NCBI GenBank assembly: GCA_025128025.1 | Contig: JAHLYR010000059.1 | Span: 1 to 35,712 of the forward strand | Origin: Synechococcus sp. CS-1330 | GTDB lineage: Bacteria; Cyanobacteriota; Cyanobacteriia; PCC-6307; Cyanobiaceae | Reading direction: 5' to 3' | DNA length: 35,712 bases | Part shown: positions 1-7,921 of the stretch, in pieces | Position numbering within the stretch: position 1 is the first letter of the stretch | Layout: every line of letters starts with the position of its first letter | Translations under genes and position numbers: made by a program | Notes under the pieces: model-generated | What the model was told of the DNA's origin: nothing | The model's input: the letters and a program-made list of their open reading frames with translations, nothing else | Database searches by the model: none

Positions 1-1
1 A

Positions 2-160
<159 letters not shown>

Positions 161-194
161 TCACGGCCTGGTTTTGATATGCGAAATCAGCCTC

Positions 195-219
195 AGCGCC
201 TCCACGGAGGCGCTTTTTT
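195..219 (+). terminator. Rho-independent terminator of psbD
   Basis: A perfect 9-bp inverted repeat (AGCGCCTCC / GGAGGCGCT) is followed at once by a T run. It lies 35 bases after the psbD stop and has the classic intrinsic-terminator form, so transcription of psbD should end here. Confidence 0.88.
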
Positions 220-252
220 ATTGGCTAAATTTGGCAGGTTCTGTCAGCAGTG

Positions 253-390
253 ATGTGGCAAAGATCTGGACCTTCGGGCGAGGATCCTGCCGAAGGCATC
301 GCCGGCTGGCTCCAATCCCCAGAGGAGGAGGTGCCCGTGAGTTCCAGTTACTTAAACCAGGGTCTGCTGATCGCGGAGAACGCCGGCTGA
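253..390 (+). CDS. Doubtful small ORF in the psbD-porin spacer (45 codons)
   Basis: An ATG-to-TGA frame of 45 codons sits between the psbD terminator and a second terminator-like hairpin at 446-484. Its peptide is acidic and polar (a DPAEGIAGWL stretch, then SPEEEVP) with no signal peptide or membrane segment. No Shine-Dalgarno precedes the ATG. A purine-rich GAGGAGGAGG lies inside the frame, just ahead of an in-frame GTG at about 337 that would leave only about 17 codons. I recognise no family. It could equally be part of a non-coding transcript ending at the hairpin. It is listed because the spacer is otherwise unexplained. Confidence 0.2.
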   Translation: MWQRSGPSGEDPAEGIAGWLQSPEEEVPVSSSYLNQGLLIAENAG

Positions 391-445
391 TTTCGGCGCC
401 TGATTCCTGATCAAACGGTTCCGCGCCATAGCGGACCCGGCGAGA

Positions 446-484
446 GCCCCCGACGAGCCCCGTGCCCGTCGGGGGCATCGTTTT
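446..484 (+). terminator. Strong hairpin with short T run in the psbD-porin spacer
   Basis: A perfect 10-bp inverted repeat (GCCCCCGACG / CGTCGGGGGC, 11-base loop) is followed by ATCGTTTT. It looks like an intrinsic terminator, yet the only gene upstream (psbD) already has one at 195-219. It may end an unannotated short transcript, back up psbD termination, or act in the porin leader. The stretch 485-605 holds the porin upstream region, in which I could not assign a promoter with confidence. Confidence 0.6.
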
Positions 485-605
485 GGCGGGTGATGGGGCC
501 CGAGAGCACGTGTCATTGTGAGCAGTGGCACAGGGCCAGGTGCTGTTGCTGTGATACCGAGTGATTATGTGTTTGGCGCATTGCGCCATCTCGTGTGAGG
601 AACCC

Positions 606-2096
606 ATGAAACTCTTTAAGCAACTCCTGGTTGCACCTGCAGCCCTCGGTCTGCTGGCCCCCGTGGCCGCTACTGCAGCTGAGCTCAACTTGGACAGCGT
701 CAACAAGTACGCATCTGAGGAGCAAGTCACCAGCATTTCCCAGTTCTCTGACGTCAAGCCCACCGACTGGGCTTACCAGGCTCTCTCCAACCTGATCGAG
801 CGCTACGGCTGCGTCGCTGGTTACCCCGACGGCACCTACAAGGGCGCCCGGGCCATGACCCGCTTCGAAGCAGCTGCTCTGCTCAACGCTTGTCTCGACC
901 GGGTCACCGAAGTGACCGACGAGCTCAAGAAGCTGATGGCTGAGTTCGAGAAGGAACTCGCCATCCTCAAGGGTCGCGTTGACGGCCTCGAGGCCAAAGT
1001 GGGCGAGCTGGAAGCCAACCAGTTCTCCACCACCACCAAGCTGAAAGGTATCGCCACCATGGTGCTCGGTGGAGCCAGTGAGGGCTCTAACGCTTCCGGT
1101 TTGGGTACTGGCAACGATGCCAGCGAAGTCACCTTCAACTACGACGTTCGCCTGATCTTCGATACCAGCTTCACCGGCAAGGACCTGCTACGCACCACCC
1201 TGCGCTCCGGTAACTTCGCTAACTCCATCTTCGGCAACGGCAACACCGGTCTCGAAGTAGCTTTCCAAGAAGATCAGGCTGGTGTTGATACGGTTGGCAT
1301 CAACCGCCTCTTCTATCAGTTTCCGATCGGCGAAAGCTTCACCGCTACCTTTGGTGCCAAGGTTCGTCAGGATGACATGTTGGCCATGTGGCCCAGCGTG
1401 TATCCAGCTGACACCGTCCTGGATCTCTTCACCTACGCAGGTGCCGGTGGCACTTATTCCCTCAACTTGGGAGCTGGTGCGGGTATCTGGTACCAGAAAG
1501 ATGGCTTTAGCCTGAGCGCCAACTTCGTTTCTAACGAAGTTGCGGCTGAGAGCTCCGCTTTCGGTGTTGACGAGGCCTACACCTTTACGGCCCAGGCTGG
1601 TTATGCCGGCAGCAACTGGGGCGTTGCTTTGGCCTACACCTATGCAGACTTCTCCGGCGTTGGTGCGTTCGGGGCCAACCCATATCAAGGCAATGGTGGC
1701 CTGAGTGCTTACTGGCAGCCTTCCGAGGCTAGCTGGGTTCCCTCAATCAGCGCTGGTGTTGGCTTTGGCACCTCCAATGTTGATGTCATTGACGACAACT
1801 ACAGCTGGATGGTGGGCTTGCAGTGGGCTGATGCTTTCATGAAGGGCAATGCCCTTGGCATGGCTCTTGGTACCTCCGGTCAGCTACGGACCGGCGCACC
1901 CACAGGCCGGGGCATCGTCACCGACAATGGCGAGTCCAACCTCGCCTATGAGCTGTGGTACAAGTTCCAGGTCACTGACAATATCAGCGTGACCCCCGCC
2001 TTCTTCTGGATTGAAAACTCTCAAACCGTAATTGGCGGTCCTGGTTCAGGCGACGACACCTACGGCGCACTGATCAAGACCACCTTCAAGTTCTGA
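606..2096 (+). CDS. SLH-domain outer-membrane porin (Som/iron-uptake porin family)
   Basis: This is an outer-membrane beta-barrel porin of the cyanobacterial Som type, which passes small solutes and ions and anchors the outer membrane to the cell wall. The ATG at 606 follows a GTGAGGAA ribosome site. It opens with a signal peptide (MKLFKQLLVAPAALGLLAPV, cleaved near TAAA). An SLH domain follows at about residues 45-105 (FSDVKPTDWAYQALSNLIER, GYPDGTYKG, TRFEAAALLNACLDR). Next is a coiled coil at about 110-145 rich in E, K and L (ELEKELAILKGRVDGLEAKV-like heptads). The remaining ~350 residues are Gly/aromatic-rich alternating strands ending in a C-terminal Phe (IKTTFKF), as in outer-membrane barrels. 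The open frame extends upstream to 561, but the signal peptide and ribosome site fix the start at 606. Its own terminator follows. At 496 aa it fits the family; which solute it carries cannot be told. Confidence 0.93.
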   Translation: MKLFKQLLVAPAALGLLAPVAATAAELNLDSVNKYASEEQVTSISQFSDVKPTDWAYQALSNLIERYGCVAGYPDGTYKGARAMTRFEAAALLNACLDRVTEVTDELKKLMAEFEKELAILKGRVDGLEAKVGELEANQFSTTTKLKGIATMVLGGASEGSNASGLGTGNDASEVTFNYDVRLIFDTSFTGKDLLRTTLRSGNFANSIFGNGNTGLEVAFQEDQAGVDTVGINRLFYQFPIGESFTATFGAKVRQDDMLAMWPSVYPADTVLDLFTYAGAGGTYSLNLGAGAGIWYQKDGFSLSANFVSNEVAAESSAFGVDEAYTFTAQAGYAGSNWGVALAYTYADFSGVGAFGANPYQGNGGLSAYWQPSEASWVPSISAGVGFGTSNVDVIDDNYSWMVGLQWADAFMKGNALGMALGTSGQLRTGAPTGRGIVTDNGESNLAYELWYKFQVTDNISVTPAFFWIENSQTVIGGPGSGDDTYGALIKTTFKF

Positions 2097-2160
2097 TCCT
2101 CAGAACACAATTGGGCCGGATTCCTCGCACACTTCCGGTCCTGTCTTCCTCCACTTCTCA

Positions 2161-2176
2161 ACACACACACACACAC
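2161..2176 (+). repeat. (AC)8 dinucleotide tract in the porin 3' UTR
   Basis: Eight AC units lie between the porin stop and its terminator. The tract is non-coding and of a kind prone to slipped-strand length change. No function can be read from it. Confidence 0.9.
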
Positions 2177-2183
2177 CTCAATC

Positions 2184-2209
2184 AACCCCAGCCTCGGCTG
2201 GGGTTTTTT
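2184..2209 (+). terminator. Rho-independent terminator of the porin gene
   Basis: A perfect 10-bp inverted repeat (AACCCCAGCC / GGCTGGGGTT) runs into six T residues, about 90 bases after the porin stop. It is a textbook intrinsic terminator. Confidence 0.93.
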
Positions 2210-2290
2210 GTTGGGGAGCGATGTTGGCAGATAGCGCGGCCTGAGTTCCTAAAATCATCAACAAATTCCTTTGCTTGCGGAGGCTGAGCC

Positions 2291-2977
2291 CTGGCTGCTG
2301 CTGAACCCACTGCCGATCCTTATCGCGTGCTGGGTGTTTCACCCACTGCCAGCGGCGCTGAAATCAAGGCCGCCTACCGGGCCCTGGTGAAGCAACACCA
2401 CCCGGATGCCGGCGGTGATGACCGCACAATTCTGGCCCTAAATGCTGCCTGGGAGGTATTGCGCGACGCCGATCGCCGCCGCCGCCACGACCTCACAGCG
2501 CCTACCTCTTTAGATCCTGCTGGCGCCAGCTTTTCCGTGAAGCGGGCCCGAGCCCAGTCGACACGCAGCGCCGCCACTGATGCCGTTTTGCAGCAGTGGT
2601 TGCAGCAGGTGTATGGGCCTATTGATCGGCTGTTGGCGCAAGTGATCAACCCATTTCCAGCCCAGCTCAAGGCCCTTTCTGCCGATCCCTACGACGACAC
2701 CTTGATGGAGGCATTCTGCGCCTTTCTTGAGCAGGGCCAGGCCCGCCTAGACAAGGTCGAATTGATCTACCGCTCCCAGGTATGTCCACCAGGAGGGCAA
2801 GCATTTGCCCTCGATCTTTATCATTGCCTCAGCTTGGTGAAAGACGCTCTAACTGAGCTGGAGCGCTACACCATGGGCTACGTGGATTCATATCTGCACG
2901 ATGGTCGAGAGCTGCTTAAGCAAGCTCGCCTGCGCCGTCAGTCTCTGCAGCTGCAGAGACGAGAGTTTGGTGGATGA
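2291..2977 (+). CDS. J-domain (DnaJ-like) protein, probably CTG start
   Basis: The N-terminal ~70 residues form a J domain: DPYRVLGVSPTASGAEIKAAYRALV, then the HPD motif in QHHPDAGG, then LNAAWEVLRDADRRR. J domains stimulate the ATPase of Hsp70/DnaK. The remaining ~150 residues are helical, with no DnaJ zinc finger or substrate domain, so this is a specialised co-chaperone. The first canonical start is GTG at 2327, but that begins at VLGVS and drops the conserved DPYR of helix I. In frame upstream there is only CTG at 2291, seven bases after GGAGG (2279-2283), before a TGA. That CTG start gives 228 aa (LAAAEPTADPYRVLG). If CTG is not used, the protein is 216 aa from 2327. The J domain itself is clear; the start is inferred. 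Confidence 0.85.
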   Translation: MAAAEPTADPYRVLGVSPTASGAEIKAAYRALVKQHHPDAGGDDRTILALNAAWEVLRDADRRRRHDLTAPTSLDPAGASFSVKRARAQSTRSAATDAVLQQWLQQVYGPIDRLLAQVINPFPAQLKALSADPYDDTLMEAFCAFLEQGQARLDKVELIYRSQVCPPGGQAFALDLYHCLSLVKDALTELERYTMGYVDSYLHDGRELLKQARLRRQSLQLQRREFGG

Positions 2978-4222
2978 GCTGATTGCCTTAGGAGAAAAGA
3001 GGGCAGCCAAAAGGCCTCCTAGTATCATGATTATGAGGCTGAAGTAAAATGCCGTAAATAGGACGGTATGGGTTGTTAGCGGGAAAAGCATTACGAGTAA
3101 TGTTGCTGCACAAGGTGCTGCCATTCTTTGTCTTTCTTGACATGCCAACGCAAATCAGCGCTAGTCAAGTTCTATTGCGAGCAGTAGTCCGGCGAGGCCA
3201 ACTAGCCCTGTTTTGGCTGTTAATTCTAGATAAAGTTGTGGGCGTGAGTGGGTGTATCTCGATGGCCATGGGGCGGAATGCATTGATGCCAACCCCAGTA
3301 AGGGGGGTGATGGATCATTTTCAACCCTGCATCAACAAGGAAAGCTTTGTCGGAGGTGAAGTGGTTTAAGCAATCAACTAGTCGCTTGCTTGATTTGGTA
3401 TCACTTGGATCAACGCATAGCCCCTGCAGGGAGCTGGTCATTTCGTCGCCGGAGAGGAGATCATCCAGTTCGACCGTTATTGCAGGGTTGGGGCAAATGG
3501 ATGCACAGCAACCAGGATTGCCACTAAAGCCGCTGCGCCAATCAGGCGGGTGCGCCAACTCCACAGACTCGATAGCGCAAACAGTCCAACAGCCAGCAGC
3601 AGCACATTATTGCGCTGACCTGAGAGAATCACAGTTACTGCTATTCCGCTCAGCAGGGCAATGGCCCAGTGCTGGCGTTGTTTCAATGGCTCCTATAGCA
3701 CTAGGGGAGTCAGCGCTGCCACTATGATTCCAAAAATTCCATTAGTGGTGAATGGGCCATTGATCATCCCCTCCGCTTTGGGCATGACATCAAATACATC
3801 CGCTCCGGGGAGAGCTTGTAGCAGGCATCCCCGATTCAAGCTGCAATCACTATCACTAGGCCGGTTTGCAGCCAACGGTGATCTTGCTGGCGGCGGAGCC
3901 CGTAGAGAACCGCTCAGACCGGCTAGGCCAACAAGCACAACTGAGGCAATTCACCACAGCTTTTGCTAGGAGCTAGTGATGTGGGTATGGAAAGCAAACC
4001 TGGAATCAGCAAATACATCAGCAGCAAAACCAGCCGTTTGGCTGTTTCGGCAACCGCTCGCCATTCGCCTGGCCAGGTGACAGCTAAGCCCAGCAGTGCT
4101 TAACCAACCAACGGCACCAGGTATTTCCCCGGGAAGGGCTGCCAGGCAACCAACAGGATCGCAAACAGCCGGCAAAGATTGGTCAGAGTTAACGCTCTGC
4201 CAAGGTCTGTAAAACTTTTCAA
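2978..4222 (-). pseudogene. Decayed O-antigen ligase/polymerase-type membrane protein (Wzy_C-like)
   Basis: Read on the minus strand across frames, this region spells one polytopic membrane protein. The N-terminal part begins at about 4222 (LFAILLVAWQPFPGKYLVPL) and is broken by TAA at 4100-4102, continuing ALLGLAVTWPGEWRAVAE...LLMYLLIPGLLS. After a frame change and TGA at 3951-3953 come IASVVLVGLAGLSGSL and FTTNGIFGIIVAALTPLVL, then TAG at 3693-3695. Next is HWAIALLSGIAVTVILSGQR, then TAA at 3477-3479. The conserved C-terminal loop reads MIHHPP, frameshift, LTGVGINAFRPMAIEIHP, frameshift, THAHNFI, frameshift, LELTAKTGLVGLAGLLLAI. Two stops follow at 3155-3163, then FPLTTHTVLFTAFYFSLI. The SGQR motif, GVG loop and HAHN motif are those of the O-antigen ligase/Wzy_C superfamily. 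Such proteins join or polymerise undecaprenyl-linked sugar chains. At least five stops and about four frameshifts make it dead. It starts right at the ndhS stop. The outer limits are approximate. Confidence 0.85.
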
Positions 4223-4464
4223 ACTAGAAGGGCCTCCAGCTGATCCAGCCGTAGCCACACATCCGGCACCGGGCGTCGCCAGCGCAGCTGGGCATAGTCG
4301 CCCTTGATGGCCAGGATTTCGCCGGGGCCTTCTGCCAAGTAGCCCGGCAGTGCATCGCTCGCGTGGGATTCCAGGCTGCCGCTGTAAGCAGCTTTATTTA
4401 CCCGCACCAGGCTGCCCTTTTTCAGGGGTGTCTGGGCTGCAGGTGCTGGGGCGGCGTCAGCCAT
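4219..4464 (-). CDS. ndhS: NAD(P)H-quinone oxidoreductase subunit S
   Basis: NdhS is a small peripheral subunit of the cyanobacterial/plastid NDH-1 complex. It sits near the site where reduced ferredoxin delivers electrons and so supports cyclic electron flow around PSI. The 81-aa product has the SH3-like core of the family: KKGSLVRVNKAAYSGSLES, EGPGEILAIKGDYAQLRWRR and the near-invariant PVPDVWLRLDQLE close to the C terminus. The Ala/Pro-rich first 12 residues are a usual variable head. The ATG at 4464 is the only sensible start. Its stop overlaps the beginning of the ligase pseudogene downstream on the same strand. Confidence 0.93.
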   Translation of the reverse strand: MADAAPAPAAQTPLKKGSLVRVNKAAYSGSLESHASDALPGYLAEGPGEILAIKGDYAQLRWRRPVPDVWLRLDQLEALLV

Positions 4465-4565
4465 GGTGAATCTGTCTGTTGGCTCAGGCTAAGGCGCTCC
4501 GGGCAGTCCAGACCAGCTCGTCTTAGTTGCAACCGCCTAGCCTCCCTCAAGCTGTTAAGTCTGAA

Positions 4566-5501
4566 ATGCGGCTGCTGCTGCTGGGTTGTTCGGGGTTTGT
4601 TGGCCGCGAGCTGGTGCCTTTTCTGCTCGAGCTAGGTCATGAGCTGACCCTCGTGAGTCGTCAGTCCCAGCCCTTTCCGGCTCTGGTTGGTAAGAGGCTG
4701 GCCTGCATACGCCTAGATCCGGCCGATGCGGCCAGTTGGGCCGATAACGGCCTTGATAGGGCCCTCTCTGAGGCGGAGGGTGTCGTGAACCTCGCCGGTG
4801 AGCCGATCGCTGAGCGTCGTTGGACCCCTGGCCACTGCCAGCTGTTGCTGCAAAGCCGCGTTCGCACCACTGAGCTGCTGGTGGCTGCTTTGGCGCGACT
4901 GGAGCAGCCCCCCGCCGTGCTGGTTAATGGTTCAGCCGTGGGCTTCTACGGCTCCAGTACGCAGACCCGCTTCAGCGAGACCAGCCCCGCTGGGGGCGAT
5001 TTTCTGGCCGAGATCTGCCAGCGCTGGGAAGCGGCCGCTGATCAGGTTCCAGCTGCTTGCCGGCTGGTGAAGCTGCGCATCGGCATCGTGCTCGGCCCCG
5101 ATGGTGGTGCCCTCGGCAAGATGTTGCCCATCTTCCGTTTGGGTTTCGGTGGGCCGGTGGGCTCGGGCCGCCAGTGGATGAGCTGGATTCATCGCCACGA
5201 TCTCTGTCGCCTGATCGCCACCGCCCTTGAAGATGGCGCCTACAGCGGCGTCTACAACGCCGTTAGCCCGGAAGCCACCACCATGGGCTTGTTCGCCAGT
5301 GCTTTAGGCAAGGCACTGGGGCGTCCCAGCTTGCTGCCCGTGCCGGGGCCGATCCTGCAGCTGGTGCTTGGCGACGGGGCCCAGGTGGTGCTGGAGGGCC
5401 AGCAGGTACTGCCCGAGCGCTTGCTGGCCCAGGGGTTCACTTTCCAGTACCCCCAGCTCAGCGCTGCCCTCGCCGCTGCCACCAGCCCAGCGCTCCACTG
5501 A
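4566..5501 (+). CDS. TIGR01777-family NAD(P)-binding epimerase-like protein
   Basis: This is a short-chain-dehydrogenase/epimerase-like protein of the TIGR01777 family (related to E. coli YfcH and plant GC1/SulA homologues), whose substrate is not settled. The Rossmann dinucleotide motif GCSGFVGREL is at residues 7-16. Family signatures follow: VVNLAGEPIAERRW at about 75-88, NGSAVGFYGSS at about 120-130, and SWIHRHDLCRLI at about 205-216. The C-terminal DUF1731-like part contains LVLGDGAQVVLEGQQVLPER. ATG at 4566 gives 311 aa; an upstream TTG at 4527 would add 13 residues ahead of the first strand and is unlikely. Its 3' end overlaps the convergent 88-aa membrane-protein gene by 44 bases. Confidence 0.9.
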   Translation: MRLLLLGCSGFVGRELVPFLLELGHELTLVSRQSQPFPALVGKRLACIRLDPADAASWADNGLDRALSEAEGVVNLAGEPIAERRWTPGHCQLLLQSRVRTTELLVAALARLEQPPAVLVNGSAVGFYGSSTQTRFSETSPAGGDFLAEICQRWEAAADQVPAACRLVKLRIGIVLGPDGGALGKMLPIFRLGFGGPVGSGRQWMSWIHRHDLCRLIATALEDGAYSGVYNAVSPEATTMGLFASALGKALGRPSLLPVPGPILQLVLGDGAQVVLEGQQVLPERLLAQGFTFQYPQLSAALAAATSPALH

Positions 5502-5724
5502 GCAGGGCTGCTCCCATCAGCAAGCCAATTGCCGGAGTAAACAGCGGCTCCCACAGCCGCTGAAACAACTCCAGGGGGGCTTCGATGTGCTGGCTGTGCA
5601 GGGTTACGGCCACGGCAAACCAAATTGCCCCGGCAATCACCACAAACACATCCACCACCAGCAGGGTGTCCATCGACCCCTTGAGTTGCTGCAGAAAGCT
5701 GGGGGAGGGCTTGGGTGCGGTCAT
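5458..5724 (-). CDS. Small two-helix membrane protein, conserved-hypothetical type
   Basis: An 88-aa product with an N-terminal cytoplasmic-looking stretch (PKPSPSFLQQLKGSMDT) and two predicted membrane helices: about 20-43 (LLVVDVFVVIAGAIWFAVAV) and about 62-82 (LFTPAIGLLMGAALLSGAL), ending in WWQRRGQR. I cannot name a family beyond a small cyanobacterial inner- or thylakoid-membrane protein. Its ATG overlaps the stop of the LpxB-related gene upstream by 4 bases (5721-5724), so the two are probably co-transcribed. Its 3' end overlaps the convergent epimerase gene by 44 bases. Confidence 0.75.
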   Translation of the reverse strand: MTAPKPSPSFLQQLKGSMDTLLVVDVFVVIAGAIWFAVAVTLHSQHIEAPLELFQRLWEPLFTPAIGLLMGAALLSGALGWWQRRGQR

Positions 5725-6944
5725 GGCAGCTCAGAGGCCTGATTAGGGCGCAGCATTGCCATGATCGCTGCTGCCATCGCCTGGCTGCCGCCAGGCGCGC
5801 CGATTCGCTCCAGGCCAATGGCTGCCAGGGACTGGCGTAGGGCTGGTCCTTGCTTGTAATCGCCTTGCTGTTCCAGCAGGCCCTGGGCTAGCTGGGCGGT
5901 GGCGGCCAGGGTTGCTGCACTGCCGCTGCTGCCGGGGGCGCAGCGCACGCCAGGGCCAAGCAAGCGGCGCTGGGCTTCAGCAAAGCCCGCTGTGAATTGG
6001 GGGCCCTGTCCCACCAGCTGCAGCACTGGCTTACCCAGCCCCACGGCCTGTTCGGCGGCGGTGCCAGCCATGCATAGGACCAGCTGGGAGGAGGCCAAGA
6101 TTTCCCCAAACTGGCCCCAGCCAAGTTCAACTACCAGGGGGCCGCGAACCAGCCGATCGCTTGCCTCGAGCCGCCAGCCCAGGGGGCCGGCCAGCTTGGC
6201 AACGCAGCTGCTGTCGAGCTCGGCCACCAGGGCGGCGCGTAGCCGCAGGGGCAGGCTGCGCGCCCATTCCTCGGGCAGCAGGGCCAGCACCCGCAGCATC
6301 AGAGCGAAATTGCGCGCTGCTTCCGGCAGGCGGCTGCCTGGCACCAGCGCCAGCTCCAATTGCAACGCCAGAGGCTGCAGTGATTCGCTTGTGTCGGCGC
6401 TCACCACGTCGAGGAAGGGATTGCCGAGGAAGACCACCGCACGGTTCAGTTGCTTGCTGAGGTCGTTGGCGGTGAGGGAGTCGCGGCTCCAGATGGCTTT
6501 GATGCTCGCTTGGTTCAGCAGCCAGCCGCAGGGCCAGGGCAGGCGCAGGCGACCTTCGTAGTGGCTGGAGTAAGCCACCAGATAAACGGCGCTGGACAGG
6601 CCCGAGAGCCAGCTCCCCAGCACCGCCAGCACATCTCCCACGGCCACCACCAGGCAGTAGTGGCGGCGGCGGCGGCGCAGGAGCAGTAGCCGGCCGAGCA
6701 CATGGCCCATCTGGCCTTCCAGCAGCTCGCTGAGCCGTCCGCGCAGGCTGGTGTAGCCGAGGCCGCCCGTGCTGCAGCTGCGGGTGCGGCCCAGCACCGG
6801 CACGCCCCGCTGGCGATAGGGGCTGCCGTGGCCCACCAGGGGCAGGGCCTCAACCGGGATTCCCCGCTGCATCAGCTCGGCAGCTACCAGGGCACCACTG
6901 AGGTCTTCCCCGTGGCCGTTGCTGAGTAGCAGAACCGGTTTCAA
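5721..6944 (-). CDS. Lipid-A-disaccharide synthase-related glycosyltransferase (TIGR03492-like)
   Basis: This 407-aa product belongs to the cyanobacterial LpxB-related family, a GT-B-fold glycosyltransferase distantly related to lipid-A-disaccharide synthase. It opens with the family's LLLSNGHGEDLSGA, followed by PLVGHGSPYRQRGVPVLG. An Arg-rich stretch with VVAVGDVLAVL is in the middle of the N-terminal domain, and VFLGNPFLDVV marks the hinge. The C-terminal domain has LVPGSRLPEAARNF and LCMAGTAAEQAVGLGKPVLQLVGQGPQFT, the usual nucleotide-sugar side. The start is TTG at 6944, whose TTGA overlaps the TGA of the TPR gene upstream, implying coupled translation. The acceptor is unknown; true lipid-A synthesis should not be assumed from this gene alone. 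Confidence 0.85.
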   Translation of the reverse strand: MKPVLLLSNGHGEDLSGALVAAELMQRGIPVEALPLVGHGSPYRQRGVPVLGRTRSCSTGGLGYTSLRGRLSELLEGQMGHVLGRLLLLRRRRRHYCLVVAVGDVLAVLGSWLSGLSSAVYLVAYSSHYEGRLRLPWPCGWLLNQASIKAIWSRDSLTANDLSKQLNRAVVFLGNPFLDVVSADTSESLQPLALQLELALVPGSRLPEAARNFALMLRVLALLPEEWARSLPLRLRAALVAELDSSCVAKLAGPLGWRLEASDRLVRGPLVVELGWGQFGEILASSQLVLCMAGTAAEQAVGLGKPVLQLVGQGPQFTAGFAEAQRRLLGPGVRCAPGSSGSAATLAATAQLAQGLLEQQGDYKQGPALRQSLAAIGLERIGAPGGSQAMAAAIMAMLRPNQASELP

Positions 6945-7363
6945 CCCGCTAGCCAGGCCTTCAGCTTCTCCATGGCCTTCCAGCCTGGTTTGCGCACCAG
7001 CCCATCGGCGATCGACTCCTGCAGTTCGCCAGTCATATCAGGCGCCATTGCCATTACCCGCTGCACAATTTCGATGTGTTCGCGCACCCCTTTGGCGCCC
7101 GTTTCCAGCATGGCCAGGCTCAGGTTGATGCGGGCCTGGGGGTCCTGGGGGTTAAGGCGCACGGCCGTTTTGGCGGAGCGCAGGGCGGCTTGGGGCTGCT
7201 CATCGAGCAGCTGCAGCCAGGCCAGGCAGGTCCATCCCGCCGACTGGTTGGGGGACTGCTCGGTGATGGCGATGAAGCTATCGATCAATTCAGCTGGTGC
7301 CACTCCCTCCTGGTAGCGCTGCATTGCCTGCTCGAACAGGGAGGGTGCTTCTGCTGAGGTCAT
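6941..7363 (-). CDS. TPR-repeat protein
   Basis: A 140-aa soluble protein with tetratricopeptide repeats. The clearest unit is about residues 40-75 (SAGWTCLAWLQLLDEQPQAA then RSAKTAVRLNPQDPQARINL), with a second partial unit next to it. TPRs mediate protein-protein contacts. The C-terminal third (AMAPDMTGELQESIADGLVR, then KPGWKAMEKLKAWLAG) is conserved-looking in picocyanobacteria and ends at the TTGA junction with the LpxB-related gene. The partner cannot be read from the sequence. ATG at 7363 has no obvious Shine-Dalgarno. Confidence 0.8.
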   Translation of the reverse strand: MTSAEAPSLFEQAMQRYQEGVAPAELIDSFIAITEQSPNQSAGWTCLAWLQLLDEQPQAALRSAKTAVRLNPQDPQARINLSLAMLETGAKGVREHIEIVQRVMAMAPDMTGELQESIADGLVRKPGWKAMEKLKAWLAG

Positions 7364-7412
7364 AGGGAGGCGGCTTGCCTGGTCATTTGCTCAGATTGCC
7401 ATCCGATGGGTA

Positions 7413-7823
7413 TTACACCGCAAACGAGCTGCCGCAGCCGCAGGTCTGGCTGGCATTGGGGTTGGTGAAGTTGAAGCCACCGCCGATTAGGGCTGAGGAA
7501 AAATCCAGCTGCATTCCGTAGATGTAGAGCAGGCTCTTGGGATCGCAAACCACCGCGAAATTGGGAGCATCGGCAGGTTCGTAGGTGTAGTGCTCGTCAT
7601 CGCCCTGGATCTCGCTGGCATCGATGAAGTCCATCGTGTAGCTCATGCCGCTGCAGCCCCCGGAGCGCACGCCCACCCTCAACACCTTGGCCTCGCCTTG
7701 CTGGTTCATCAGCGCCCCCAGCTGCTTCATGGCTGGTTCGGTGATCAGGATCCCCTTCCCGTCTTTGGCGGTGAAGGTGGGTTGGGCCTGGGCTGCGTCA
7801 GGGGTGACAGTTTCGGTACTCAT
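7413..7823 (-). CDS. HesB/IscA/SufA-type iron-sulfur cluster assembly protein
   Basis: An A-type Fe-S carrier that takes part in loading [Fe-S] clusters onto target enzymes such as those of PSI and radical SAM proteins. All three family cysteines are present: [14 protein letters not shown] in mid-protein, and the C-x-C of [10 protein letters not shown] at the C terminus. The [14 protein letters not shown] segment before it is also typical. ATG at 7823 gives 136 aa; the frame extends one codon to a TTG at 7826. The first ~20 residues are a variable head. It is transcribed away from crtQ across a 98-base divergent spacer. IscA versus SufA type cannot be separated here. Confidence 0.92.
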   Translation of the reverse strand: MSTETVTPDAAQAQPTFTAKDGKGILITEPAMKQLGALMNQQGEAKVLRVGVRSGGCSGMSYTMDFIDASEIQGDDEHYTYEPADAPNFAVVCDPKSLLYIYGMQLDFSSALIGGGFNFTNPNASQTCGCGSSFAV

Positions 7824-7921
7824 CAAGATCTACGCCAGTTGCAACCACTGTATGGAGGCTCCCCGTTCGCTGCCTGGCGAAGTGTCTCCATAGAGTCAGC
7901 GCACTACTGAGGGTTAAAAGG

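Noticed and set aside
3073-4175. Several small open frames on both strands between the J-protein gene and ndhS as separate genes
   Set aside because: The minus-strand pieces join into one broken ligase-type protein, and the plus-strand ones are antisense to it.
5899-6561. 220-codon plus-strand open frame
   Set aside because: It lies wholly antisense to the LpxB-related gene, is rich in Arg, Ser, Pro and Ala as expected from high-GC antisense reading, and shows no family motifs.
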